Assembly: GCF_900112025.1 (NCBI RefSeq)
Contig: NZ_FOKL01000011.1
Coordinates: forward strand, 124,001 to 188,000
Length of the DNA: 64,000 bases
Direction of reading: 5' to 3'
Source: Janthinobacterium sp. 344
GTDB lineage: Bacteria > Pseudomonadota > Gammaproteobacteria > Burkholderiales > Burkholderiaceae_D
Of the stretch, positions 45,952 through 55,823 are shown piece after piece; the stretch's first letter is position 1, and the number at the start of each line of letters is the position of its first letter. A program made the translations under genes and the position numbers. The notes under the pieces are model-generated. The model made no database searches. It had not been told where the DNA came from and worked only from the letters and a program-made list of their open reading frames with translations.

Positions 45952-48447
45952 ATGTCTACTCGTTTCCCCTTGCTGCCCATTGCTGTCGGCCTGATGGCGT
46001 CGTCGCCCTTGGCCATGGCGCAAGACGGTGGCTATCAGTTGCCGCCAGCGCCGCTGCAAGCCATTGTCGATGCGCCGCGCGCGCCGACCTTGAGCCTGAG
46101 TCCGAAACGCAACCTGGCCGCCGTGCTGCCCACCCCTTCCTTGCCCGGCATCAGCGAAGTGGCGCAGCCGGAGCTGAAGCTGGCGGGCTTGCGCATCAAT
46201 CCGCGCACGTATGCGGCCAGCCGCTTCAGCTTCCACACGGGCCTGCACTTGCTCGACATCGACACGCAGAAGGACATCAAGGTCAGCGGCTTGCCGGCCG
46301 CACCGCGCATCGCCGACCTGGCCTGGTCGCCGGACCAGCGCTACCTGGCCTTCACCCACGTCGCCTTTGCCGATCCCGCCAGGGGCGTGAAGGCGTCGGG
46401 CGTGGAGCTGTGGCTGCTCGACGTGCAGACGAGGGCGGCGCGCAAGCTGTCCAGCACCCCCCTGTCGGCCGTGTATGGGCGCGGCTTTTCCTGGATGCCG
46501 GACAGCAAGACCTTGCTGGTGCAGCTGAAACCGGCCCGGCTGGGCGCGGCGCCCGTGGCCAGCGGCATCCCGACGGGGCCAGCCATCCAGGACAGCGTGC
46601 CCGGTGGCGGCGTCAAGCAATTGCGCACCTATCCCGACCTGCTGAAGAACGCGCAGGACGCGCAGCTGTTCGAGCACTACATCACCGTGCAGCTGGCCTT
46701 GCTGGACGTGACGGGCAAGCAGCGCCTGGTGGGCCAGCCTGGCCAGTTCTCGCGCGTGACCGCTTCGCCCGATGGCAAGCACCTGCTGACGACCAGCATC
46801 GTGCGTCCGTATTCCTACATCGTGCCGGCATCCGATTTTGGCCACCGGATCGAGGTGCGCGACCTGAACGGCAAGGTGGAGCACGCGGTCGCCAGCGTGC
46901 CGCTGGAGGAAGGTCTGCCGCCAGGCAATGATGCCGTCTCGGCCGGCGTGCGCGCCGTCAGCTGGCGCGTCGATGCGCCAGCGACTTTGGTGTGGGCCGA
47001 AGCGCAGGATGGCGGCGACCCGGCCAGGGCGCTGGACATCCGCGACATCGTCTACACGCAGGCGGTGCCGTTTACCAACAAGCCGGCCGTGCTGGCCAGG
47101 CTCGGTTCGCGCTATGGCGGCATCGCCTGGGGCCGCGGCGACCTGGCCCTGCTGACGGAAGCATGGTACAAGACGCGCGCCGTCAAGCAGTGGAGAATTT
47201 CGCCAGATCAACCTTCCACGCCAGCCGACCTCGTGTACGCAGGATCGTTCGAAGACCGCTACAACGATCCGGGCCAGCCCGTCATGCGCGCGGATGCGGC
47301 CGGCTTGCCGCGATTGCTGATCGCCGCCGACAGTTCCATTTTGCTCGATGGCCAGGGCGCCTCGGCCGAGGGCGACCGCCCCTTCATCGACCGCCTGAAC
47401 CTGGCGACGAAGCAGAAGCAGCGCCTGTTCCAGAGCGCCGCGCCGTACTATGAAAACGTGGTGGCCGTGCTGGACGAGGATGGCAGCCGTCTGCTGTCCA
47501 CGCGCGAATCGCCGACCGAACAGCCGAATTACTATGTGCGCAACCTGAAACAGCAGGGCGCCGCGCAGTTGACGGCCCTCACGCACTTTCCCCATCCGCT
47601 GCCGCAGCTGAAGGACGTGCAGAAAGAGCTGATCCGCTACAAGCGCGCCGACGGCGTCGACCTGACGGCGACATTGATGCTGCCGCCGAACTATGACGTG
47701 CAACGCGACGGCCCGCTGCCGACCCTGATGTGGGCCTATCCGCAGGAATTCAAGACGGCCAGCGCCGCCAGCCAGACCAAGGGCTCGCCCTACAAATTCA
47801 ATGCCGTCAGCTACTGGGGGCCGGCCGCCTTCCTGTCCATGGGCTACGCCGTGCTCGACAATCCATCGTTCCCCATCGTCGGCAACGGCGAACAGGAGCC
47901 CAACGACACGTATCTGCCGCAGCTGGTGGCCGATGCCGAAGCGGCCGTCGACGAGGTGGTGCGCCGTGGCGTTGCCGACCGTCACCGCATCGCCATCGGC
48001 GGCCACTCGTATGGCGCCTTCATGACGGGCAACCTGCTGGCGCACACGCGCCTGTTCCGCGCCGGCATCGCCCGCAGCGGCGCGTATAACCGCACCCTGA
48101 CGCCGTTCGGCTTCCAGGCGGAAGAGCGCTCGTTCTGGCAGGCGCCCGCCGTCTACCAGGCCATGTCGCCATTTAACTATGCGGACAAGATCAAGGATGC
48201 GCTGCTGCTGATCCATGGCGAGCAGGACAACAACTCGGGCACCTTCCCCATCCAGAGCGAACGCATGTTCCAGGCCGTCAAGGGCCTGGGCGGCACGGCG
48301 CGCCTGGTGATGCTGCCGAACGAAAGCCACGCCTACCGCGCGCGCGAATCGATCATGCAGATGCTGTATGAAAGCAACAACTGGCTGGAGACATACGTGA
48401 AGAACGCCCCGCCGCCGGCCCCTGAAGTCAAGCCGGCCGGCAAATAA
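45952..48447 (+). CDS. exported S9 family prolyl oligopeptidase-like peptidase
   Basis: This 831-residue exported protein has a signal peptide ending at AMAQ and a beta-propeller followed by an alpha/beta-hydrolase peptidase domain. The propeller covers roughly residues 40-580. The peptidase end shows WAYPQEFKT, IGGHSYGAFMTGNLL with the nucleophilic serine, HGEQDNNSGT with the catalytic aspartate and NESHAYRARES with the histidine. It is similar to dipeptidyl-peptidase/glutamyl-type S9 enzymes that cut oligopeptides in the periplasm. Specificity cannot be read off. The start has TCTGGAGTGCC upstream and the divergent CcdC-like gene is 188 bp away. Confidence 0.9.
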   Translation: MSTRFPLLPIAVGLMASSPLAMAQDGGYQLPPAPLQAIVDAPRAPTLSLSPKRNLAAVLPTPSLPGISEVAQPELKLAGLRINPRTYAASRFSFHTGLHLLDIDTQKDIKVSGLPAAPRIADLAWSPDQRYLAFTHVAFADPARGVKASGVELWLLDVQTRAARKLSSTPLSAVYGRGFSWMPDSKTLLVQLKPARLGAAPVASGIPTGPAIQDSVPGGGVKQLRTYPDLLKNAQDAQLFEHYITVQLALLDVTGKQRLVGQPGQFSRVTASPDGKHLLTTSIVRPYSYIVPASDFGHRIEVRDLNGKVEHAVASVPLEEGLPPGNDAVSAGVRAVSWRVDAPATLVWAEAQDGGDPARALDIRDIVYTQAVPFTNKPAVLARLGSRYGGIAWGRGDLALLTEAWYKTRAVKQWRISPDQPSTPADLVYAGSFEDRYNDPGQPVMRADAAGLPRLLIAADSSILLDGQGASAEGDRPFIDRLNLATKQKQRLFQSAAPYYENVVAVLDEDGSRLLSTRESPTEQPNYYVRNLKQQGAAQLTALTHFPHPLPQLKDVQKELIRYKRADGVDLTATLMLPPNYDVQRDGPLPTLMWAYPQEFKTASAASQTKGSPYKFNAVSYWGPAAFLSMGYAVLDNPSFPIVGNGEQEPNDTYLPQLVADAEAAVDEVVRRGVADRHRIAIGGHSYGAFMTGNLLAHTRLFRAGIARSGAYNRTLTPFGFQAEERSFWQAPAVYQAMSPFNYADKIKDALLLIHGEQDNNSGTFPIQSERMFQAVKGLGGTARLVMLPNESHAYRARESIMQMLYESNNWLETYVKNAPPPAPEVKPAGK

Positions 48448-48503
48448 GGGCAGCGGCGCGCATCTCGTGGTATGGTCTTCCTTTGTCCGCAGGGAGGCCA
48501 GCC

Positions 48504-48677
48504 ATGTCCACGTTCGCCATTGAAGCCCACCGCGCGCCCGATCCGGCGCCTGCCGATGAACCGATGCCGGCACCGGAGCCGCAGCAGGCGCCGGGCCACC
48601 ACCCGGGGCCCGAGCGCCCGGTGCCGCAGGAAGATCCCGTGCCGCACCCGCATCCTATGCTAAGTAACCCCCAATAA
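48504..48677 (+). CDS. small proline- and histidine-rich protein
   Basis: This 57-residue frame begins at an ATG 6 bases after AGGGAGG, a strong ribosome-binding site, 57 bases after the S9 peptidase stop. The chain is dominated by Pro, His, Glu and Ala (DPAPADEPMPAPEPQQAPGH) with no predicted fold, no signal peptide and no membrane segment. Such a chain could bind metal or act as a linker, but there is no family match. The good ribosome-binding site is the main reason for accepting it as a gene. Confidence 0.55.
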   Translation: MSTFAIEAHRAPDPAPADEPMPAPEPQQAPGHHPGPERPVPQEDPVPHPHPMLSNPQ

Positions 48678-48851
48678 ATTATGGTGATTTCTGACTTCCA
48701 TAACCGGCGCTCTGCTGTGTTACCCGCTGCTAGCAGTGCTCGCACTGCGTCGCATCGGGCGCCTTGCATGGCATCCGGTTCTGTTCTTCATAAATTCACA
48801 ATAATTCCCTGAGGATTACTTAATTAATCTCCTCAAGAAAGGCTGTTTTAG

Positions 48852-49091
48852 ATGGCAATTGTCAAGGAAGTCTACACACGCAAAGTCAGCGGTGAAACAT
48901 TCGATTATGAGCTCGACTATACCCCCGGCACGGACGTGGCCTGGATCGCGCGCGTGTACCACGACGGCGTGCTGAAAGGCTCGCCCCACGGCGCGCTGAC
49001 GGCCAACGTGCTGTCCGGCCCGGCGCTGGAACAATATCTGCGCGCCTACGTCGAAGGCATGATCGAGCGGGGGCTCGACGTGGCCGAGTAA
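48852..49091 (+). CDS. conserved small hypothetical protein (79 aa)
   Basis: This 79-residue protein looks well folded and soluble, with alternating strand and helix patterns: VKEVYTRKVSGETFDYEL, VAWIARVYHDGVLKG and a C-terminal helix YLRAYVEGMIERGLDVAE. An AAGAAAGG motif lies 11-16 bases upstream. An imperfect palindrome around 48809-48836 (GAGGATTA paired with TAATCTCCTC) lies just before it and could form a leader hairpin. No family is recognised. Confidence 0.7.
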   Translation: MAIVKEVYTRKVSGETFDYELDYTPGTDVAWIARVYHDGVLKGSPHGALTANVLSGPALEQYLRAYVEGMIERGLDVAE

Positions 49092-49096
49092 GTGCC

Positions 49097-49123
49097 GGGG
49101 TCAGACCCGCCGGGTCTGACCCC
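49097..49123. repeat. REP-like palindrome GGGGTCAGACCC/GGGTCTGACCCC
   Basis: A perfect palindrome with two 12-base arms separated by GCC lies six bases after the 79-residue gene stop. It is nearly identical to the element at 49239-49265 and the same motif as at 27725. It should form a strong hairpin as DNA or RNA. Its position after a gene end is typical of repetitive extragenic palindromes. Confidence 0.85.
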
Positions 49124-49147
49124 AGTATTTTCTTGGGTTGGCAGTAG

Positions 49148-49183
49148 AAACAACAAAGGGCGCCGAGGCGCCCTTTGTTGTTT
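49148..49183. terminator. bidirectional intrinsic terminator
   Basis: AAACAACAAAGGGCGC pairs with GCGCCCTTTGTTGTTT in a perfect 16-base stem with a four-base loop. A- and T-rich flanks on both sides suit termination from either direction. It lies between the 79-residue gene on the plus strand and tamB on the minus strand. Confidence 0.8.
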
Positions 49184-49214
49184 CTTCAAACGGTGTTGAA
49201 CCCAAACAAACCCT

Positions 49215-49265
49215 GGGGTCGGACCCTCAGTGTTGGTCGGGGTCAGACCCGTCGGGTCTGACCCC
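49215..49265. repeat. REP-like pair: variant plus full palindrome
   Basis: GGGGTCGGACCC (49215-49226) is followed by a full palindrome, GGGGTCAGACCC (49239-49250) with GGGTCTGACCCC (49254-49265), separated by GTC. It ends just before the tamB stop region. Together with the copy at 49097 it flanks the bidirectional terminator. Confidence 0.85.
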
Positions 49266-49270
49266 AGCAC

Positions 49271-52200
49271 TTAATCAAACGCCCACGTATACAACACGTC
49301 CAGCGCATTGTTCGTGCCCGTCTGGAACTGCAGGGTGATGCGGCGGTTCAGTTTATAACGCAGCTTGACCAGGCTCGTCGCCGTGCTCGTGCCCTGCTCG
49401 AACGTCAGGTAGGCGCGCGACGACAGGCGCTTGCCGACGGTGACGACCGTGCTTTCCAAGCCTTGCGCCTGCGACAGGCCCACTTCATCGAGCCCCAGCG
49501 AATTGGCCAGCTTGCCCTGCAAGCCGCCGCCGGAGCCGCCGAAGAGGGCGCCCGCCGCCGTGGTCAGCAGCGCCATTTCATCGCCGGCCGCCGATTCCGC
49601 GCCATGGCCGAGGATCAGCCAGGCCAGCTTGTCGCTGTCCGAGACGGTGGGCGTGGAGACCAGCTTGGCCGTCGGCGCCTGGGCCGTGCCGCGCACTTCC
49701 ACGCCCGCTTCCACGTTCGTTTCCGACAGCGCTTCGCCTTCGGGACGCTTGCGCACGGCCAGGATGTTCAGCGACGGATTGTCGTAGGCGCCCGTGAAGG
49801 CGATCAGGCCCCGCTCGATGGAGAGTTTCTGCCCGTAGGCCGCGTACTGGCCGTTGGTGACCTTGATGCTGCCTGTCACGCGCGGTGCGGCGCGGTTGAT
49901 GACGCGCGCGCGCACGCTGCCCGCCAGGTCCGCATCGAGGCCCATGCCGCGCAGGTGGAAGGCGTTGCCCAGGTCAAATTCCAGGTCGATATTCAAGGGC
50001 AGCGACGGCGCTTCCTTGCCGCCCTTGACTTCCTTGCCCAGCACCACCACGTCGTTGCTTTGCGTGGGCGTGTCTTGCGGCGCCAGTTCGATCAGCGCGC
50101 GGTTGGCCTTGAACTTGCCCTCGAAGCTGAAGCGCTTGTCGTTGCGCACCAGGGTGCTGTTGCCCGACAGGACCAGGGTGCGGTCCGGGCGCGACAGCGC
50201 CTGCAGGCGGTCGGCCATCAGTTTCAGTTCCAGGCTCGCTTCGCCATTCGCAAAGCGTACCCAGCCATCTGCCTGCACCTTGCCGTCGCCGCCATCAAAG
50301 CTCAGGCGCTGCAGTTGCAATTGGTCGCCGGCCAGCTTGGCTTGCAGCACGCCATTGCGCAATTTCAAGCCCTGGTCGGCCCAGTTCACCAGCAGCTTGC
50401 TGCCGTTGATGTCGCCATTCAGTTGCGGCGCGCCGATGGTGCCGCTGCCGGCCAGCGCGATCTTCAGGGCGCCGCCCAGTTCCAGGCCGGGCTGGCCCGT
50501 CAGCGGCCCCAGCCACGCCAGCGAATCGACGTTGGTCGTGCCCGTCAGGGACAGGGCGCTGTCATTGCTGATGCGTCCTCCCAGCATTTGCACGGTGGCA
50601 TTGATATCGCTTTGGCCCGCGCGCGCGCCATCGAGTTTCACGGCCAGGCGCAGTTGCTGGTTGGCCACGTCGATGCGCGCATCGAGGGTGCGCAAGCCCA
50701 GCGCCAGCGGCTGTTCCACGCCCACCGTCACGTCGCCTTTTTCGCGGTAGACATGCAGCATGCCGGCCAGGGCCGGATCTTTCTGCTTCGCCGTCGGCAC
50801 CTGCATGTCGAGCGACCACTGCGCGCCCAGGGTCAGGTCGCTGCGCGCATTGGCTTGCAGCGACGGAATCACTTGCGCCAGGTAGGTCAGCGCCACGCCG
50901 GCCGCCTGGCCGGAACTGGTCCAGCGGGGGCCGTTCTTGACCAGGCTTTGCATGGTGATGCTGCCCGCCGGCAGCTTGATGACGGTGTTGCCCACGCTGA
51001 TCTGCTCAGGCTGGCCCAGGCCCGCCACGCCGCTGCCGGCGGGACCCGCCACCTTGACGGGCACGGGCGCCTGCAGCACCAGCGCATAGCGGCCCTTGTT
51101 TTGCAGGCTGTCGATGGTGCCCGTCCAGTTGGCGCCGCTCTGGCTGCCCTTGATTTGCACGCTGGCATCGAAGTCGTCATTGCGCGCCGCCAGGTTGACC
51201 GTGTGGCTGCCGCGCGTGCCGGAGGTGCCCAGCCGCGCGCTGCCCAGCTTGAAGGTGGGCGTGCTGTAGCCCGTGATCTCCAGGCTGCTGACCATGGGGT
51301 CGAGCGCGCCCTGGCCGGCGCCCACGCTGGCGCTGCCCTTGATCGATTTCAATTGCTGGTCGCCAAAGAAGGTCAGGTCACGGCCGTCCAAGGTCAGCTG
51401 CGCGGCCGGCGCTTCCATCTTGCCGGAAACGGCACCGGACGCCTGCAGCACGCCGGCGAAGCGGGGGCCGAGGGTCGACAGTTGCGGCGCATCGAGTTTC
51501 CACGTCAGCTTGTCGGTGGCGCCACCGAGCGCGCCCTTGGCTTGCAGGCTGTTCGGTCCCAGGCGCAGTTCCGTGTCCACGCTGTCGATGCGTTTCGCGT
51601 TCGCCGACAGTTTGGCGTAGCCGGCCAGCGGGGCGTTTTGCAGGGTCGATTCACGCAAGCCCAGGTTCAGCGCCACTTGCCAGTCGCTCGTCAGGCGGCC
51701 GCTGCCGGTGAAATCCGCATTGACGTTACCAGTGGGCAAGGCGGCGCCGAACGCGGCCGGGTTGATCTTTTGCAGGGAACCCGTCACTTTCAGTTCCGCT
51801 TCCTGCTTCGGTCCCGTCAAGCCCACGTCGCCGCTGGCGTGGATGGCGCTGTCCGCCGCGGGACGCTTGCCGCTGGTCAAACCTAGTCCTTTCGCATCGG
51901 CAACGAAGGTCGTGCGCGGCTGCTGCAAGGTGCCTTGCACCACGCCACTGGCCTGCACGGCACCCAGCAAGTCGCGTTGCAGGGCGGAGAGTTGCCGCGC
52001 GTCGACATTCCAGTGGAGCTTTTCGCCGGCCCCGCCAAAGTTGCCCTTGGCGCTGACGTTGTTCTTGCCCAGCGCCAGTTGCACGTCGATGCCGCTGAAG
52101 TGGGCCGCATCGGCCGTCAGCTTGCCCTTGCCGGACAAGGGCTGGTCGAGCAGTTTGCTGGGGCGCACGGTGAAGTCCGCATTCGCCAGCCACTGGGGGG

Positions 52201-53704
52201 CCACTTGGCCGTTGGCGCGCACGTCGAGGTTCAGGTCGGCCACGGGGAAGGCACCGAAGTCGGCGGGATTGAGGCGGCTGGTGCTGGCCACGGCCTTGAA
52301 TGGCTGGTCGTCCTTCAGGCTGATCTGGCCCGTCGCGTTGACGCTGCTTTTGCCTGCCTGCAAGGTCGCCTTGCGCAGCTGCACCAGCGAATCGGCCAGC
52401 GTCGCTTCCACGTCCAGGCGCAGCTTGGCTTCGCCCAGCTTGGCGCGCAGGGTCTGCGTCTTGCCGTCGCTGTCGAGCATGATGTCGCCCACGATCTTCG
52501 TGCTGTTGATGCTGCTGTAGATGTGCTGCAGGTCGATCTTGTCCGTGTGTAGGGTGACTTGCGCCTTGCCGATGGGCGCGTCGGCCGCATCGCGGTCCAC
52601 CTTGCCGCTGCCCGTGAACTTGCCCGCATTGCCGAAGTCGATGATGGCCGATTCCAGGGTCGTGGCCGTCAGGGTGCCGCCCAGGCGCGCCTCGAACTGG
52701 CGCAGCGGCAGCTTTTGCTGGTCGATGGGGCCGGGCGTGGCGTGGTTGACGATGGCCAGCTTGCCCGATACCGTCTGCGCCGCGGGGCGCGTATCGATGG
52801 CGGCATCCAGCTCCAGGCTCAGGTCCGCCTGCGGCAGGGTGGCGTCGAACTTGCCGGGATTGATGTTGCGGCCTTTGATGCTGGCCGAGCGCAGGATCAT
52901 GACGGGATCGAACGGCGCCAGCGCCAGTTGCGCGTCGGCCGTGGCGGCGCCCGCGCTGCCCTTGGCCGTGACGTTGAGCACATTCAGGTCGCCGCCCAGC
53001 TGCAGCGTCAAGGCGGCGGCTTTTTCGCCGGCCGGCGCAGTGACCTGCGTCAGGCCCGCCTTGCCCGTCAGCTTGAACGGCTGCGTGGCGCCTATCGTCG
53101 CGCTGGCCGTGGCCTGGCCGAACGGTGTCAGGGCCGAGGCGTCTTCCAGCTGCCACTGCGTCTTGTCGCCCGACAAGGTGAAGTGGATCTTTTCAAACAC
53201 CGTGTTGCCGCCCGCGCTGATGAGCGTCACCTTGTCCAGGCGCGCATCGCTGATGCCCACCTTGAACGGCGAGGCCAGGCTGGCGGGCATGCTCGACGGT
53301 TCATCGGACGGCGCCGTGCTTTCCACGGCCAGGCTGGCCACGTGCAGTTCGCTGATGGCGATGCCTTCCGAGAAGAACTGGAACGGCGACCAGTTGATGT
53401 CGATGTTGTCGGCCGTGATGTGCTGCGTCTTGCTGCGGTAGCTGACATGGCCCAGGTGCATGCGGTTGTACAGCGAACCGGACACGCCCGTCACTTCGAT
53501 GTCGCCGCCGCTGGCGCTGGCCACTTTTTGCACCAGCATCTGCAAGGTCGATTCGCGGCCCAGGAACCAGAACGCGGCACCCAGCAGCACGGCCAGGCTG
53601 GCGAAGGCGATCAGCAGGTAGCGCAGCCACCGGCGCGGTGGTTTCGCCGGTGGCGCCGGTGGCGGCGCGGCGGCGTGGGGGGACTCGGTAGTAATATCGG
53701 ACAT
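49271..53704 (-). CDS. tamB: translocation and assembly module protein TamB
   Basis: This 1477-residue protein is a TamB/YtfN homologue, a long beta-helical envelope protein that bridges inner and outer membranes and supports TamA in outer-membrane protein insertion and lipid movement. It has one N-terminal membrane anchor (WLRYLLIAFASLAVLLGAAF), a very long repetitive beta-rich body, and the C-terminal DUF490 region with LGLDEVGLSQAQGLESTVV and a final barrel-like strand ending TWAFD. Size is typical. It overlaps the stop of tamA by one base (ATGA), so it is translated with it. The complementary strand shows long spurious frames. Confidence 0.93.
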   Translation of the reverse strand: MSDITTESPHAAAPPPAPPAKPPRRWLRYLLIAFASLAVLLGAAFWFLGRESTLQMLVQKVASASGGDIEVTGVSGSLYNRMHLGHVSYRSKTQHITADNIDINWSPFQFFSEGIAISELHVASLAVESTAPSDEPSSMPASLASPFKVGISDARLDKVTLISAGGNTVFEKIHFTLSGDKTQWQLEDASALTPFGQATASATIGATQPFKLTGKAGLTQVTAPAGEKAAALTLQLGGDLNVLNVTAKGSAGAATADAQLALAPFDPVMILRSASIKGRNINPGKFDATLPQADLSLELDAAIDTRPAAQTVSGKLAIVNHATPGPIDQQKLPLRQFEARLGGTLTATTLESAIIDFGNAGKFTGSGKVDRDAADAPIGKAQVTLHTDKIDLQHIYSSINSTKIVGDIMLDSDGKTQTLRAKLGEAKLRLDVEATLADSLVQLRKATLQAGKSSVNATGQISLKDDQPFKAVASTSRLNPADFGAFPVADLNLDVRANGQVAPQWLANADFTVRPSKLLDQPLSGKGKLTADAAHFSGIDVQLALGKNNVSAKGNFGGAGEKLHWNVDARQLSALQRDLLGAVQASGVVQGTLQQPRTTFVADAKGLGLTSGKRPAADSAIHASGDVGLTGPKQEAELKVTGSLQKINPAAFGAALPTGNVNADFTGSGRLTSDWQVALNLGLRESTLQNAPLAGYAKLSANAKRIDSVDTELRLGPNSLQAKGALGGATDKLTWKLDAPQLSTLGPRFAGVLQASGAVSGKMEAPAAQLTLDGRDLTFFGDQQLKSIKGSASVGAGQGALDPMVSSLEITGYSTPTFKLGSARLGTSGTRGSHTVNLAARNDDFDASVQIKGSQSGANWTGTIDSLQNKGRYALVLQAPVPVKVAGPAGSGVAGLGQPEQISVGNTVIKLPAGSITMQSLVKNGPRWTSSGQAAGVALTYLAQVIPSLQANARSDLTLGAQWSLDMQVPTAKQKDPALAGMLHVYREKGDVTVGVEQPLALGLRTLDARIDVANQQLRLAVKLDGARAGQSDINATVQMLGGRISNDSALSLTGTTNVDSLAWLGPLTGQPGLELGGALKIALAGSGTIGAPQLNGDINGSKLLVNWADQGLKLRNGVLQAKLAGDQLQLQRLSFDGGDGKVQADGWVRFANGEASLELKLMADRLQALSRPDRTLVLSGNSTLVRNDKRFSFEGKFKANRALIELAPQDTPTQSNDVVVLGKEVKGGKEAPSLPLNIDLEFDLGNAFHLRGMGLDADLAGSVRARVINRAAPRVTGSIKVTNGQYAAYGQKLSIERGLIAFTGAYDNPSLNILAVRKRPEGEALSETNVEAGVEVRGTAQAPTAKLVSTPTVSDSDKLAWLILGHGAESAAGDEMALLTTAAGALFGGSGGGLQGKLANSLGLDEVGLSQAQGLESTVVTVGKRLSSRAYLTFEQGTSTATSLVKLRYKLNRRITLQFQTGTNNALDVLYTWAFD

Positions 53705-55686
53705 CAGAAAGTGAATCCCAGAGAGAAGTGCAGACGGAATTTGTGAACGGCGTGGCCATACGCCACGTCGACGTTGATGGGGCCGACAGGGCTCTTGTAG
53801 CGTCCGCCCAGGCCGTAGCCCGATTTCGGCGTCATCGCGGCCTTGACCGTGTCGGCCGAGTTACCCGCGTCATAGAAGGCGGCGATGGCCCATTTCGGCT
53901 TGAACCAGTACTGGTATTCGGCGCTGCCGGTGAGCATGTAGCGCCCGCCGACGGTGGCGTCGCCTTCCTTCACGCCCAGTTCCTGGTAGCCATAGCCGCG
54001 CACCGACTGGTCGCCGCCCGCGCGGAACAGGTAGACGGCCGGCACGCCGCGTTTTTCCTTCGAGCCCAGCGCGCCCATTTCGCCGCGCAGTATCAGCTCG
54101 CCTTTTTCGCCCAGCGGGCGGTAGAACACCATCTTGCCGGCCACGCGCACGAAGCGCTCGTCCGTCAAGACGGGCAGCAGGGCGCCGCCCACCTGGGCAT
54201 TGATGACATAGCCCTTGGTGGGAAACAGCAGGCTGTCGAGGTCGCGCTTGGTGATGGCGTAGGTCAGCGGCAAGCTCTTGCTGCGCGTCTGCTCCAGGCC
54301 CACCACCGTCTTGTCTTCGCTGAGGAACTCGAACGTCAGGCTGCGCTCGAGGTTGGTGCCGCCCCAGTTGCGTTTCACGGAAACCGTCGAGACGGCCGTG
54401 ATTTCATTCGAAATGTCGCTGCGCTCGAACGAGGCGCCCGCGCTGTCGTTGTAGCCGCGTTCGGTCGTGGGGAAATAGAAGTTGGCATGCGCCGCCTGTT
54501 TCTTCGTTTCCATGGTGATGGCGCTCTTGAAGCGCGTGCCCCACACGTTCAGGTTGTCATAGTTGAGCTGGGCACGATTCCCCGTATTCGTACTGAAACC
54601 GAGACCGGCGCTGACGTTTTGCTGCTTGTTTTCCGTCACGCGCACCACCAGCGGCAACTGGGGCGCGGGACCCCGGTTGACGGGCTTGGCCACGGGGGCG
54701 GCGCCCTCGGCCTCGGCCGCCTGGCTTTCCTGGCCCGCCTCGATCTGTTCGTTGAGGATGCTGCTCATGTCGGCGCTCACTTCCACGCTGGCAAAATAGC
54801 CCGTGTCCTGCAGGCGCGCCTGGAACGATTGCAGCGCCGATTCGCTGTAGTAGTCGCCCGGACGGATCTTGTCCAGGTTGCGGATGATGCTGGCATCGTA
54901 GCGCTGCAAGCCTTCGATGCGTAGTTCGCCGAAGCGCAGCTCGGGGCCGCTGTCGAGCACCACCAGCAGGGAGACCTTGTGCGTTTCCGGATCGACCACG
55001 GCTTGCGTATCGACCAGCTGGGCACGCGGATAGCGCGTCTGCACCACTTCGCGCAGCAGGGCGCGCTTGGCCGATTCCCATTCGGCCTGGCGGAACACGC
55101 TGCCCGTCTTCAGGGCCCAGTTGCGCTTCAGCGCTTCCGTATCGTAGGGCTCGCTGGCGGCCAGCGGCGGCGTGGGGTCGAAGCCGCGCAATTCCAGCTC
55201 GACCTTGTCGACCGTCACCGGCTCGCCGGGGTCGACGTCGACGATGACGACGGGCCTGGCGCCTGTCGTATCGACGCGCACGGTGACAACGGGCGTGTAA
55301 TAGCCGGCCGTGGCCACCAGATTCTTCGCCTGTTCCGGGGTGTCGCGCACGAGGCGCTGCAATTGCTCGCGGTCCATGCGCGGATTGCCGCGGAAGCGTT
55401 CCAGGTCAAGGTTCTTTTCAAGCAACTCATCGAGGTCGCCGGGGGCGTTCACCTTGACCTCGTATTGCAGCGGGGCCGGTGCCGCCTCGGTGCTGGCCGG
55501 GTTGTCCGCAGCGGCGTCTTGCGCGGGCTCCTGGGCGTTGGCGTGGGCGATGGGGAAGACCAGGATGACGCTGCCGGCGGCCGCCAGTGTCAGTTGACCC
55601 ATTACTTTTACCACCACTTGTGCCAAAATTCGTGGTCGTAGTGCCTTGCCGGCGGCGGTGAGCCGTATAGGTCGTGCAGAAAACAT
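53704..55686 (-). CDS. tamA: outer-membrane assembly protein TamA
   Basis: This 660-residue Omp85-family protein is TamA. It has an N-terminal hydrophobic export segment (LTLAAAGSVILVFPIAHANA), POTRA domains in about residues 80-350 (for example VDKVELELRGFDPTPP, FGELRIEGLQRYD), and a 16-strand barrel with the Omp85 motifs FLFRAGGDQSVRGYGYQELG and GPINVDVAYGHA. It ends in LHFSLGFTF, with the terminal Phe used for membrane insertion. It sits in the outer membrane and works with TamB. The ATG at 55686 has TGGAG upstream; an ATG 28 codons later, closer to the hydrophobic segment, is possible. Confidence 0.93.
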   Translation of the reverse strand: MFSARPIRLTAAGKALRPRILAQVVVKVMGQLTLAAAGSVILVFPIAHANAQEPAQDAAADNPASTEAAPAPLQYEVKVNAPGDLDELLEKNLDLERFRGNPRMDREQLQRLVRDTPEQAKNLVATAGYYTPVVTVRVDTTGARPVVIVDVDPGEPVTVDKVELELRGFDPTPPLAASEPYDTEALKRNWALKTGSVFRQAEWESAKRALLREVVQTRYPRAQLVDTQAVVDPETHKVSLLVVLDSGPELRFGELRIEGLQRYDASIIRNLDKIRPGDYYSESALQSFQARLQDTGYFASVEVSADMSSILNEQIEAGQESQAAEAEGAAPVAKPVNRGPAPQLPLVVRVTENKQQNVSAGLGFSTNTGNRAQLNYDNLNVWGTRFKSAITMETKKQAAHANFYFPTTERGYNDSAGASFERSDISNEITAVSTVSVKRNWGGTNLERSLTFEFLSEDKTVVGLEQTRSKSLPLTYAITKRDLDSLLFPTKGYVINAQVGGALLPVLTDERFVRVAGKMVFYRPLGEKGELILRGEMGALGSKEKRGVPAVYLFRAGGDQSVRGYGYQELGVKEGDATVGGRYMLTGSAEYQYWFKPKWAIAAFYDAGNSADTVKAAMTPKSGYGLGGRYKSPVGPINVDVAYGHAVHKFRLHFSLGFTF

Positions 55687-55823
55687 GGTGCTCCAGATGA
55701 GTAAATGCTGACTGCATGTTACCGGAATAGGTAAATTGATGGCGGACGAATAAGTATTATTAGCGCACAGAATCTTGTTTCCCCGCGCACTCAACAACAG
55801 AATAAAACTGAAAGAAAGAAATT

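Noticed and set aside
45916..48573. An 885-residue minus-strand frame opposite the S9 peptidase
   Set aside because: It has the same His/Arg/Gln-rich mirrored composition and no domain. The plus-strand gene has a signal peptide and a catalytic triad.
49463..51886. An 807-residue plus-strand frame opposite tamB
   Set aside because: tamB has the family-typical length, anchor and C-terminus. The opposite frame is a by-product of base composition.
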